Positions 17,349-24,953 of a stretch of DNA of 37,881 nucleotides are shown piece by piece. The position numbers and the translations under genes were made by a program. This stretch comes from Pseudomonadota bacterium (GTDB taxonomy: Bacteria > Myxococcota_A > UBA796 > SXON01), in contig SXON01000020.1 of NCBI GenBank assembly GCA_005778355.1, positions 1 through 37,881 on the forward strand. Reading direction: 5' to 3'. How positions within the stretch are numbered: position 1 is the stretch's first letter; the number at the start of each line of letters is the position of its first letter. The notes under the pieces are model-generated. The model was not told the DNA's origin. It did not search any database and worked only from the letters and a program-made list of their open reading frames with translations.

Positions 17349-18701
17349 ATCGAGGCTGGCCAGCTACGACTCGACCTGACGGCCGTGCCGATGCGCGAGG
17401 CGATCGAGCGTTCGATCGCCGTGCTGGGCAGCCAGTTGCGCACCAAGGGGGTCGGGGTCGCGGTGGATTGCCCGCCCACCCTCCTCGCCTGGGCGGACGA
17501 GCGACGCCTGCTCCAGGTGTTGCTCAACCTGCTATCGAACGCGGTCAAATGGAGCCCGGACCACAGCGCGATCGATGTCACGGTGCGCGTCGATGGCAAG
17601 CTCGTGGTGGTCGACGTGGCCGACCGGGGCCCCGGCGTTCCCGACGAGATGTGGTCGCGACTGTTCCAGCCCTTCCAGCAGGCGGAGAGTCCGCTCGCCA
17701 AGACCCACCAGGGCACCGGGTTGGGCCTCGCCATCTGCCGCCGCCTCGTGGAGTTGCACGGCGGCACCATCGCGGCCGCACCACGGCCGGGCGGTGGCCT
17801 CGTCATCCGCTTCAGCGTGGGCCTGTCCTCGGCGAAGGAGCGGACGCCCCCGCCGCGGCCCCTCGTGGAGCGCAAGCCCATCGATCCGGAGCTGGTCACC
17901 GAGCGCATCGAGGCGATGATGTCCGGCGTGTCGGCGCCCGGTCGCCGAGTCCTCGTGATCGACGACGACCCGGTGGTTTCGCGCGTGCTCGCGCACGTGC
18001 TGCGCGATCGCGGTTTCGTGGTTCGCGCGGCCGAGACCGGTCAGGCGGGCCTCGAGGCCGCCCGCGAGATGGAGCCGAGTCTCGCGGTCGTCGACCTGCA
18101 GCTTCCCGACATCCCGGGTGCCGACGTGATCCGGGCCTTGCGGGCCACCCCCCAGGGTCGCAAGCTCCCGGTGATTGTCCTCACCGCCGCCGACCTGTCT
18201 CCCGCCGACATCGCCGCGCTCCGCGCACTCGACGCGGCCGTCGCGCTCAAGGGCGAGGTGAGCGCCCGCGAGCTGGTGGCCGGGGTTGAGCACGCGCTGC
18301 GCACCGAGCAGGCCAGCGCGCCGAGCGGTCCAACCGTGCTGGTGGTCGACGACAACGACATGAACCGCTCGCTCCTGCGGGCGCTGCTCGAACGAAACGG
18401 GCTGCAGGCGATCGAGGCGAGCAATGCCGCCGAGGGCCTCGAACTGGCGAGGCGGGCGAAGCCGGCGGTGGTGCTGATGGACCTCGCGATGCCGGGCATG
18501 GACGGCTTCGCGGCCATCGAGGCGCTCAAGGCCGACCCGGCCACCGCGCACTTGCCCATCGTGGCGGTGACCGCGCTGGCGCTCCGCCGCGACGAAGAAC
18601 GCGCGCGCGCCGCCGGCGCCGACGCCTACGCCACCAAGCCCATCGACGGCGCCGAGCTGATGAAGACCGTTCGCGCCCTGGCTCGCTGGCAAACGGACTA
18701 G
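17349..18701 (+). pseudogene. C-terminal half of the split hybrid kinase (HATPase-REC-REC)
   Basis: It continues in the same frame directly after the amber codon. It starts IEAGQLRLDL, then the ATPase N-box (QVLLNLLSNAVKWSP), G1 (DRGPGVPDEMW) and G2 (GTGLGLAICRRLVELHGG). Receiver 1 has RVLVIDDDP, the VVDLQLP phospho-Asp and Lys in ALKGEV. Receiver 2 has TVLVVDDND, LMDLAMPGMDG and ATKPIDG. All key residues are intact, so decay is recent or the codon is bypassed. Re-initiation at GTG 17385 or ATG 17391 would give a 436-438-residue protein starting after the HisKA helix. If that occurs, the two halves could work as a split kinase. Otherwise the locus 15777-18701 is a pseudogene or carries a sequencing error. 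Confidence 0.8.
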
Positions 18702-18749
18702 GCGCTCGCCCGGTTATCAGCGAGCCGTGCGCCGCAGGACTCCGAAGCC

Positions 18750-20228
18750 GTGAACGACGGGTTGCTCAGCCAGGGCGAGAGCGTCGATCGCTACGTGGTG
18801 GAGGGCGTCCTGGGCGAGGGCGGCATGGCGGTAGTGTACCGTCTCCGCCACAAGACCCTCGGGAGCACCCACGCGTTGAAGGTGCTGAAGGTCGACCGGG
18901 CCGACATCCGGGCCCGCCTCGTCACCGAGGGGCAGCTCCAGGCCTCGTTGCGTCACCCGAACATCGTGGCGGTCAACGACGTGCTCGACGTGAAGGGGCG
19001 CACCGGTTTGCTCATGGAGCTGGTGGAGGGCCCGTCGCTCTACGAGTGGCTGTACCACAACAATCCGCCGCTCTCGCAGGGGCTGGAGATCTTCCGGGGC
19101 ATCCTCGCCGGCGTGTCGCGGGCCCACCGGGCCGGCCTCGTGCACCGCGACCTGAAGGCCGCCAACGTGCTGCTCGACAGCAGCGACGGCAAGGTGATCC
19201 CCAAGGTGACGGACTTCGGCCTGGCCAAGGTGCTCGACGAGGGCGGCAACCACACCCAGACCCGCACCGGGATGGCGCTCGGCACCCCCCGCTACATGGC
19301 GCCCGAGCAGATTCGCAACAGCAAGGAGGTCGACGCGCGTGCCGACGTGTTCGCGCTCGGCTGTTTGCTCTACCGATTCGCCTGTGGCCGCGATCCCTTC
19401 GAGAACGACGACACCTTCGCGTTGTTCGAGTCGATCTGTCACGGGAGGTACCCCGCGCCCGAGGTGCTCAACCCCGGCATCCCCGCGAGCGTGCGGGCGG
19501 CGATCGTGGGCTCGTTGGCGGTTGACCGCGAGCTCCGGATCCCCGACTGCGACACGCTCCTCGCCGTGCTCGACGGCGAGACGAAGCACAAGGGGCGCGC
19601 GCCGTCGACCATGGCGCCCATGCCGCAGACCACCCGAACGAGCGTGCCCGCGCCCCCGCCGACCGCCGTGTCGGCCGCGCCCTGGTTGGCCCTGGGGGCC
19701 GTCGGCGTGGCGGGCATCGCCGCCCTAATGGTGCTGGTGCTGGCGGGGGGCTGGTGGTGGTTGGGTCGGGGAGACGAGGGGGCAACCAGCGCCACGCCGA
19801 CCCTCGCGGTCGGCCCCGAGCCAGCGGCAGACCCCACCCCGGCAGTGTCCACGCCGCCCGAGGTCGCGACGCCGGCGCCCGGCGTCGAGTCCGAGCCTGC
19901 CCCGGCCAGGCCCGCGCCCGTCGCCGCCGGTTCGACCGGCCCGAAAGCAAGCTCCCCCGCCGCCGAGCCCGCCGCCGCCCCCGAGTCGGAGCCACCCGCC
20001 CGCGCCGTCGCTACCGGCACCGTGCGGGTGACCGGCGACGCGACCGTGACGCTCAGCGGCGCCAACGGGCGTTTCGGCCCGGGCAGCCTCCCGGTCGGCA
20101 GCTACGAGGTGACGGCCACCTTCCCCGGTCGCGAGCCGCGCTCCTTCGGCCGCGTCAGCATCTCGGCCGGGCAAACCGTCCGCATCGCCTGCGACGCCAG
20201 CTTCGCCAACTGCTCGGTCGGCGACTAG
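18750..20228 (+). CDS. Hanks-type Ser/Thr protein kinase, membrane-anchored, with PEGA-like tail
   Basis: The product has 492 residues. The kinase domain (about 13-275) has the glycine loop LGEGGMAVVYR, VAIK-type Lys in HALKVLK, catalytic HRDLKAANVLL, DFGLAKV, the activation segment GTPRYMAPEQI and DVFALGCLLYRF; all catalytic residues are present. A Pro/Thr linker leads to one membrane segment (about 313-337: WLALGAVGVAGIAALMVLVLAGGWWWL). Then come a Pro/Ala/Glu-rich linker and a C-terminal PEGA-like beta domain (about 425-492) with a Cys pair, outside the cytoplasm. The start is a GTG at 18750. The stop lies in the 12-base palindrome TAGGCGCGCCTA, which also holds the stop of the convergent gene. 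Confidence 0.92.
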   Translation: MNDGLLSQGESVDRYVVEGVLGEGGMAVVYRLRHKTLGSTHALKVLKVDRADIRARLVTEGQLQASLRHPNIVAVNDVLDVKGRTGLLMELVEGPSLYEWLYHNNPPLSQGLEIFRGILAGVSRAHRAGLVHRDLKAANVLLDSSDGKVIPKVTDFGLAKVLDEGGNHTQTRTGMALGTPRYMAPEQIRNSKEVDARADVFALGCLLYRFACGRDPFENDDTFALFESICHGRYPAPEVLNPGIPASVRAAIVGSLAVDRELRIPDCDTLLAVLDGETKHKGRAPSTMAPMPQTTRTSVPAPPPTAVSAAPWLALGAVGVAGIAALMVLVLAGGWWWLGRGDEGATSATPTLAVGPEPAADPTPAVSTPPEVATPAPGVESEPAPARPAPVAAGSTGPKASSPAAEPAAAPESEPPARAVATGTVRVTGDATVTLSGANGRFGPGSLPVGSYEVTATFPGREPRSFGRVSISAGQTVRIACDASFANCSVGD

Positions 20229-20234
20229 GCGCGC

Positions 20235-21050
20235 CTACCAGCTGCCCGCGACGACAGCCCCCACGCCGAGGCCCAGCCCCACCACGCCGAGACCGGCGGC
20301 GGCCACCTGGAGGCCGTTGGTCTGGGCCTGCGCGGCGCGCAGCTCGGCCTCTGACGAGCCCACCGCCATCGCGTTGAAGTCGGCGTCGCTCAGGTTTGCC
20401 GCGAGGAGCGCCCCCCCGGCGAGCAGGCCCGACGCGCCGGCGGCGATGGCGAGCGGCCAGTTTGGACCCTTGCGGGCGCCACTCGTCGGCGCCGTCGCCA
20501 CCGAGGCGGTGCTGGCGGCGGCGTAGGGAAACAAGGGGTCGCCGGGCCACAGGTAGGCGCTCGCGGCCACGCTGCGATCACTCCGCACCAGCACCGCCAA
20601 CGTGGGGCGTTCACTCGGACGATTCGGTGATGGCGTGCCGTCGAACTCCACCTGGCCCTCGACGGGGCGAGGCGCGGCCACGGTGACGCTCGGCACGTTG
20701 ATGGCTTCCGCGTAGAGCGCCCGCACGGGATGACCGGCCGGCACGATGCTCTCCGGGAACTCGTAGGCGGGGTCAATCGCGCGGGCTGCGCCGAAGGCGA
20801 GCCGTGCCCCAGCGTCGTTGCCGGCGAAGAACTCTCGCAGCCCGTTCACGCGGTGCACGCGCGCCGCCAGCGTGGGCGACATCCGTTCACCCAGGCACTC
20901 GAGCCCCTCGCGCACGGTGTCGGTGGCGCCCTGGAAGCCCGCCCGGTCCATCATGCGGAAGGCCACCTGCGCGCCGTCGAGCGCGGCCTCGATGGTGCCC
21001 GGCGAGGCCGGGCAGGCGGCGTGGGCCAAGGTGGCGAGGAGGAGGATCAC
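20235..21050 (-). CDS. Secreted or membrane protein of unknown function
   Basis: The product has 271 residues. The signal peptide VILLLATLAHAA is cleaved near ACP. A helical N-terminal region (about 20-115) has a TPR-like feel (LDGAQVAFRMMDRAGFQGATDTVREGLECLG, LREFFAGNDAGARLAFGAARAIDPAYEF in part). A short beta segment, a transmembrane segment (about 205-225, LAIAAGASGLLAGGALLAANL) and a second hydrophobic C-terminal helix (AAAGLGVVGLGLGVGAVVAG) follow. This layout recurs in myxobacterial envelope proteins near Ser/Thr kinases. The GTG at 21050 gives a clean signal peptide; the alternative start at 21107 would overlap the upstream gene. It is convergent with the Ser/Thr kinase. Confidence 0.65.
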   Translation of the reverse strand: MILLLATLAHAACPASPGTIEAALDGAQVAFRMMDRAGFQGATDTVREGLECLGERMSPTLAARVHRVNGLREFFAGNDAGARLAFGAARAIDPAYEFPESIVPAGHPVRALYAEAINVPSVTVAAPRPVEGQVEFDGTPSPNRPSERPTLAVLVRSDRSVAASAYLWPGDPLFPYAAASTASVATAPTSGARKGPNWPLAIAAGASGLLAGGALLAANLSDADFNAMAVGSSEAELRAAQAQTNGLQVAAAGLGVVGLGLGVGAVVAGSW

Positions 21051-21075
21051 GGCGGCAGGATAACCGCCGAGCCGC

Positions 21076-22494
21076 CTACCAGTCTCCGAGCTCGCCGCCA
21101 TAGGCACCGATGTCGCTACGGGAACCGTCGGCGTCGATGAGGACGGGATCGCCCGCGTCGGTGGCCGGGGAGCCCTCGCCGAGGTGGAGATCGTCGGCAG
21201 CTGGGTTTCCGTCCGCCGTGTAGGCGACGAAGCCGGGGTTCGCCTTCTGGTTGGCGTCGGCGTTGCCCTTTGCCGCCGGGTCGCGCTCGGCCGGGTACCA
21301 GGCCCCGTAGTTCCAGTCGAAGAGCATCGAGTCGCTCACGAGCAGGGTTTTCTCGCCGCACTCGAGGGCGCCATAGTCGCCGCCGCCGAGGATGACGTTC
21401 CGCAAGGCAATCGTGCTCGGAGTTACGCTGATCGTGTCGATGGTGAGGCCGATGTCGTGGTCGATGATCGTCGCGTTCTCGAGCGAGAGCATGTGCTCCA
21501 GCACGCAGATGCCGTCTGAGACCACCGTCCCCCGGTTGCCGTGGGCGACGAGGTTGTTGATCGTGGTGCTGCCGTAGGAAAACAGCGCGGCCGTCCCGTA
21601 GCCGCCCGTGTTCCCGGCCAGAACCACGCGCGCGCCGGTCAACTCGCCGCCCGATTGGGCGAGGCCACCTCCCACGTAGGCGTCGTTGCCGACAAATAGC
21701 ACGTCGACCAGAGAAATATCGGTGTCGCTCGCGTAGACTCCACCACCCGCCGTGGCGTGGCTGGCCACGAGGTTCACGCCCTCGAGCCGCGCCGAGGCCG
21801 GCCCGATCACGAGCACGCCGCCGCCGTAGGTGTCGACGCCGGAGGGGCTCCCGCCGCCACCGCCGATGGTGAGCTCCGCCAGCCGAGCCGTCTCGCCACC
21901 GTCCACCCGCACGACGGCGTCGGCACCGCTGCCTTGCAGTGTGGTCTGCTCGGCCCCGGCGACCCCCTCGATGTCGAGGTTGCGCCCGCCGAGGTCCACG
22001 TCGCCGCTGTAGGTGCCGGCCTGCACCCGGATGCAATGCTCGGCGAGGTTGGCGGCCTCCTGGAGCGATCCGACCGGGTCGAGCAGGCTGCCGACGCCGC
22101 TCGGGATCGCGTCGGTGCTGACGAACACCGGCTCGGTCATGTCGGCGTCGTCGCAATCCCAGGCGTTGTCGACGTAGCCGAGAGGCGCCTCGTCGTCCTC
22201 GGTGCTCACGTCGGGGTTGCCGGCCCCGTCGCCGTCGGCGCCGAGGCACCAGAGCAGCAGCGGCCCGCCGGTGTCGGCGCCGCTGTCCGCCGCGCCGGTG
22301 TCGCGATCATCGATCTCGCCGGCGCTGTCCGTACCCGGCGTCGAGTCATCCCCCCGTCGCGCCGCGACCTCCGCGTCGGTCACCCACTCGCAGGCGACGG
22401 GCAGGAAGAGCGGGCGAGCAGGGGCGCGCGGTGCATGGCTTCGAATCGCTGCTATCGCACCCGTGCGGCCGCAGCGCAGCAGGTGTTCTCGCAC
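21076..22494 (-). CDS. Right-handed beta-helix surface protein (parallel beta-helix repeats)
   Basis: The product has up to 472 residues. After a Cys (PVACEWVTDAEVAARRG) comes an acidic Asp/Thr linker, then beta-helix coils (about 165-430). Examples are IRVQAGTYSGDVDLGGRNLDI, VRVDGGETARLAELTIGGG, GGGVYASDTDISLVDVLFVGN and IALRNVILGGGDYGALECG. The C-terminus (DADGSRSDIGAYGGELGDW) is the family's usual end. The Cys-WVTDAEV-AR segment matches the start of the mature protein at 34817-37318, a paralogue. The N-terminus is odd. The only long in-frame start (GTG 22494) gives no good signal peptide, and an ATG at 22436 is one base out of frame. A one-base indel near 22400-22436 would restore a lipoprotein signal. 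Confidence 0.75.
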   Translation of the reverse strand: MREHLLRCGRTGAIAAIRSHAPRAPARPLFLPVACEWVTDAEVAARRGDDSTPGTDSAGEIDDRDTGAADSGADTGGPLLLWCLGADGDGAGNPDVSTEDDEAPLGYVDNAWDCDDADMTEPVFVSTDAIPSGVGSLLDPVGSLQEAANLAEHCIRVQAGTYSGDVDLGGRNLDIEGVAGAEQTTLQGSGADAVVRVDGGETARLAELTIGGGGGSPSGVDTYGGGVLVIGPASARLEGVNLVASHATAGGGVYASDTDISLVDVLFVGNDAYVGGGLAQSGGELTGARVVLAGNTGGYGTAALFSYGSTTINNLVAHGNRGTVVSDGICVLEHMLSLENATIIDHDIGLTIDTISVTPSTIALRNVILGGGDYGALECGEKTLLVSDSMLFDWNYGAWYPAERDPAAKGNADANQKANPGFVAYTADGNPAADDLHLGEGSPATDAGDPVLIDADGSRSDIGAYGGELGDW

Positions 22495-22569
22495 AGCCCC
22501 ACCGTGCGTCTCCGCGCGCCGCCGACGGCCAAACGCCCGACTTCCGGCTCAGGACCGAACCGAGAGCGC

Positions 22570-22584
22570 TGGCACGCGGTTTGC
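22570..22584 (+). promoter_or_regulatory. Sigma-54 (-24/-12) promoter for the host-attachment-like gene
   Basis: TGGCACG, four bases, TTGC, with GG and GC 12 bases apart: a full RpoN match and nearly identical to the one at 10015 (TGGCACG-C-GT-TTGC in both). The transcript would start near 22596, 22 bases before the ATG. Confidence 0.85.
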
Positions 22585-22617
22585 GGCTGCATGCTCACAC
22601 CCAACTGGAGCATATAG

Positions 22618-23067
22618 ATGTCTAGGCATTGGATCGTAGTCGCCGACGGGGCCATTTCCCGGGTGTACGACAGCGACGCGCTTTTGCAGGAGCTCACGCT
22701 CATCGACCGCCTTCGCCTCAACCACGCGCACCTGAGTCACGGCGATGGTCGGGCCAAAACGCCGGTGCCGGGCGCGGGCCACGGCACGCACGAAGCCCAG
22801 CACGACCATCCTCGCGAACGCGAAGAACGGCTAGCACGGGCACTCGGCAACATGCTCGACGAGGCGGAGCGGGAGCACCGTTTCGACCGGCTCATCCTCG
22901 CCGCTCCCCCGCGCTTTCTCGGCGATCTCCGCGCCTCGATGGGCGAGAACGCCTCGCGGCGCGTCGTCGCGAGCTTCAACCACGACTGGACAAAACTTCG
23001 TGTCGACGAACTATCGGCGACGATCTTGAAGAATCTCCCACCGGATGCGGGCAAGGGGCTGGACTGA
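22618..23067 (+). CDS. Host-attachment-type protein (baeRF / Host_attach family)
   Basis: The product has 149 residues and is cytoplasmic. Landmarks of the bacterial archaeo-eukaryotic release-factor-like family (named for a rhizobial attachment protein) are WIVVADGAISRVYD at the N-terminus, a His/Arg-rich middle, ALGNMLDEAEREHRFDRLILAAPPRFLGDLR and the C-terminal FNHDWTKLRVDEL. Members are thought to act on ribosomes or RNA under stress; the exact role is not settled. The ATG has GGAG 8 bases upstream and follows a sigma-54 promoter, so expression is likely conditional. Its stop lies 26 bases before the island's left attachment site. Confidence 0.82.
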   Translation: MSRHWIVVADGAISRVYDSDALLQELTLIDRLRLNHAHLSHGDGRAKTPVPGAGHGTHEAQHDHPREREERLARALGNMLDEAEREHRFDRLILAAPPRFLGDLRASMGENASRRVVASFNHDWTKLRVDELSATILKNLPPDAGKGLD

Positions 23068-23092
23068 AGCCCCGGGGGCGGTCACCAGCTCC

Positions 23093-23117
23093 CGTTCGGC
23101 CCGCCTGAGGGGTCAGG
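23093..23117. other. attL: left junction of the mobile island
   Basis: The host half-site CGTTCGGC (23093-23100) is followed by the central CC (23101-23102) and the element half-site GCCTGAGGGGTCAGG (23103-23117). The eight bases GGCCCGCC (23098-23105) are shared with attR. Minus-strand translation of the host side gives the orphan peptide GGPNGSW-stop (stop at 23082), the original C-terminus of the target gene now at 34817. Confidence 0.85.
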
Positions 23118-23208
23118 GTTGATAAAGACGGTCTGGGTGGAGTGCGCGGGGATCGGTGCGCCGAAGAGCCGCGTTGGAGCAGCATCCTAGGCTCTGACGG
23201 ACGCGCAC

Positions 23209-23403
23209 CTACTTGGCGTCAGCTCGCGCGCCCTCGGGCCGGTGGTCGTAGTTCGGGTGGAGCTTCAAGTCCGGCGTAAGGATCCCGATCTCGACCAGGA
23301 ACGCCGTCTGCTCCTCGGCCGACATCGCCGCCCAGCGAGCACGGGCGAACGCCTCGTCCTCCGCGTAGGGGTTGTGGCTGTAGGGGTTCTCGGGGCGGTC
23401 CAT
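23209..23403 (-). CDS. Small protein downstream of the ART-like gene, possible antitoxin
   Basis: The product has 64 residues, polar, with no signal. It has an N-terminal Asn/Pro/Tyr segment, then a helical AFARARWAAMSAEEQTAFLVEIG and a short tail (ILTPDLKLHPNYDHRPE). The ATG lies two bases after the stop of the ART-like gene, with GGAG 7 bases upstream inside that gene's last codons, so translation is probably coupled. Small size and coupling to a putative toxin suggest an antitoxin or immunity function; the sequence alone does not prove it. Confidence 0.65.
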   Translation of the reverse strand: MDRPENPYSHNPYAEDEAFARARWAAMSAEEQTAFLVEIGILTPDLKLHPNYDHRPEGARADAK

Positions 23404-23405
23404 GT

Positions 23406-24026
23406 TCAGGCTCCGGGTCCAGTATACCGCGACGGGCGGAAGTAGCCGACGATCACCGCGGGGTCGCGAACCGCGACCTGGGTATGCGTCTTCGTGAAGA
23501 TAGACGCGCCGGGGAACGCGGGTACTCCCTCGATGAACACGCCGCGCACGGTCTGGTAGTAGGGGCCACCCGCGCCACGGGCCGCATCGAGGTCGCGGAG
23601 GTGGAAGTTGAGAACCGCGCAGTCCAGATCGCGGAGAAGCAGGTCGTCGCCGCCGCTGGTCCCAGGGCGGTTCACCGGCACGGGGGCGCCAGCCTCGGAC
23701 AGGCGCGAGAGCAACGTGGCGTGGGAGGCGCCGAGCGCCGAAGTGGCCGCACTGGTCGTGAGGTCGAAGCAGCGTCCGAGATGGATGAACGCTCCGATCA
23801 CCGACGGGCTCGTGATCTTGCCCCGAAAGCGCTGCTCTTCCGCGAACTGCCAGGCCCGCTCCGGGTCCTGCTCCCAGAAGTAGATCCCCTCGCCGAGCCA
23901 GTCCCAACGGTTGCTGCTCGCTTTCATGGGCTCGCCGGTGACGAGCACGCGGTCGGCCGTCGCCTGGTCGCAGCCGTGGAAGCCGACGACGACGCGATGG
24001 TCGAGGAGGGCGAGGGGGGAGGGCAT
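23406..24026 (-). CDS. Putative ADP-ribosyltransferase-fold (PARP-like) protein, possible toxin
   Basis: The product has 206 residues and is cytoplasmic. The N-terminal VVVGFHGCDQATADRVL is followed by SSNRWDWLGEGIYFWEQDPERAWQFA. This His-Gly plus Gly-x-Gly-Ile-Tyr-Phe-Trp-Glu pattern resembles the NAD-binding His and Tyr of PARP/ART folds. The C-terminal IFTKTHTQVAVRDPAVIVGYF has a Gln (in TQVAVR) where an active-site Glu/Gln would be expected. If the fold is right, it would modify a macromolecule using NAD. The family is known mostly as uncharacterised proteins; the ART assignment rests on motif pattern. It lies 33 bases after the HEPN-like gene and 2 bases before the small protein. Confidence 0.6.
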   Translation of the reverse strand: MPSPLALLDHRVVVGFHGCDQATADRVLVTGEPMKASSNRWDWLGEGIYFWEQDPERAWQFAEEQRFRGKITSPSVIGAFIHLGRCFDLTTSAATSALGASHATLLSRLSEAGAPVPVNRPGTSGGDDLLLRDLDCAVLNFHLRDLDAARGAGGPYYQTVRGVFIEGVPAFPGASIFTKTHTQVAVRDPAVIVGYFRPSRYTGPGA

Positions 24027-24059
24027 CGATGTGGCCGCGCGTCGAGGAGAGCGCGCCTC

Positions 24060-24953
24060 CTATCCCGTAGGCGCGCGCGAACTCTCGGAAATGAGCCCCA
24101 TCGCCGCGTCTACACTCCACCCCCACCGGAGCGCGAGCGCCCTTGGCTCCGGGTAAACGTCGCGTGCGTCCCAGCGCAGCCGCAGATCTGCGAGCGCAAT
24201 CCGTCGGCTGACCGGCTTGGAGACCGCGGCGATCATCTCCTCCCACGCGTCGGCGTCAACGGTGACATGACGACCCGACCTCAGGTCCCATGGGCGGGGG
24301 GAATACGCCTCGGGCGGCCGAAAGTCGAGGACGGGGAGCCCATCCCGGACAATGCGATAGCAGAACGGGTCGCCGCCGAGGTAGCTGCTATCGAGGCCGT
24401 AGCCGGGAAAGCCGGCCGCGAATACCGCGGAGACGGTCGCTATGGCTTTCGCGAGCATAGCGAGGTGCATGGACCCCGCCGGCAGCCCTTCGGGGTGCGC
24501 CGGCTCTGAGACGAGGCCCAGGGGGTTCGGGTGGGCGATGCCCTTGTCAGCGATGCGGCGAAGGTGGCGGACATCAGGATCATCGCGAAGACGGCGGGCT
24601 TGCTCGACGAGCGCTTCAAGATCGGTGCGATCCTGATGTGCCGCATGATCGTGCCGCACCGAAAGGAGCGCCTCGATGGAAAGCTCTGCGTCCCGCCAGG
24701 TCGTGCCCTTCTTGTGCTTGTCGGTGAGCCGACGCAGGCGCATCAGCAGCCCGTGATGAGAGCCCTCCCACGCGCATCCACGGAGGTCGTCCGAGCCGCC
24801 GAACCACCGGTCCACCGGCGCCTGGGACAACGCCGCGAAGTAGCGGACTCTCGAGCGGAGGCGGCACACCTCGGAGTGGACGCTGCGGGTTGCGTACTCG
24901 AGCCACGCCTCCGGGCTCGCCAGCGCGGACTGAACGTCAGACTTCGTCGGCAT
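24060..24953 (-). CDS. HEPN / AbiU2-like helical protein
   Basis: The product has 297 residues and is cytoplasmic. The first 160 residues are helical, with a long charged region (VHSEVCRLRSRVRYFAAL, LLMRLRRLTDKHKKGTTWRDAELSIEALL in parts) ending in LRRIADKGIAHPNP. The R-x-x-x-D-K-x-x-AH pattern is typical of AbiU2/HEPN-like proteins, several of which are abortive-infection RNases or their partners. The C-terminal 130 residues are unassigned. The ATG at 24953 has CAGG 6 bases upstream. It overlaps the end of the helicase gene by 17 bases, so the two are translationally coupled. Two further ATG/GTG choices lie upstream (24959, 25043). Confidence 0.6.
   Translation of the reverse strand: MPTKSDVQSALASPEAWLEYATRSVHSEVCRLRSRVRYFAALSQAPVDRWFGGSDDLRGCAWEGSHHGLLMRLRRLTDKHKKGTTWRDAELSIEALLSVRHDHAAHQDRTDLEALVEQARRLRDDPDVRHLRRIADKGIAHPNPLGLVSEPAHPEGLPAGSMHLAMLAKAIATVSAVFAAGFPGYGLDSSYLGGDPFCYRIVRDGLPVLDFRPPEAYSPRPWDLRSGRHVTVDADAWEEMIAAVSKPVSRRIALADLRLRWDARDVYPEPRALALRWGWSVDAAMGLISESSRAPTG

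Noticed and set aside
20226..20237. 12-base palindrome TAGGCGCGCCTA
   Set aside because: It is explained by two convergent TAG stop codons with a GC-rich centre; no hairpin-plus-T terminator.
23082..23190. Minus-strand peptide ending INPDPSGGPNGSW that looks like a lost protein's C-terminus
   Set aside because: Only the last seven residues are host sequence; the rest is element DNA read in the wrong direction across attL. The true upstream part is the gene at 34817.
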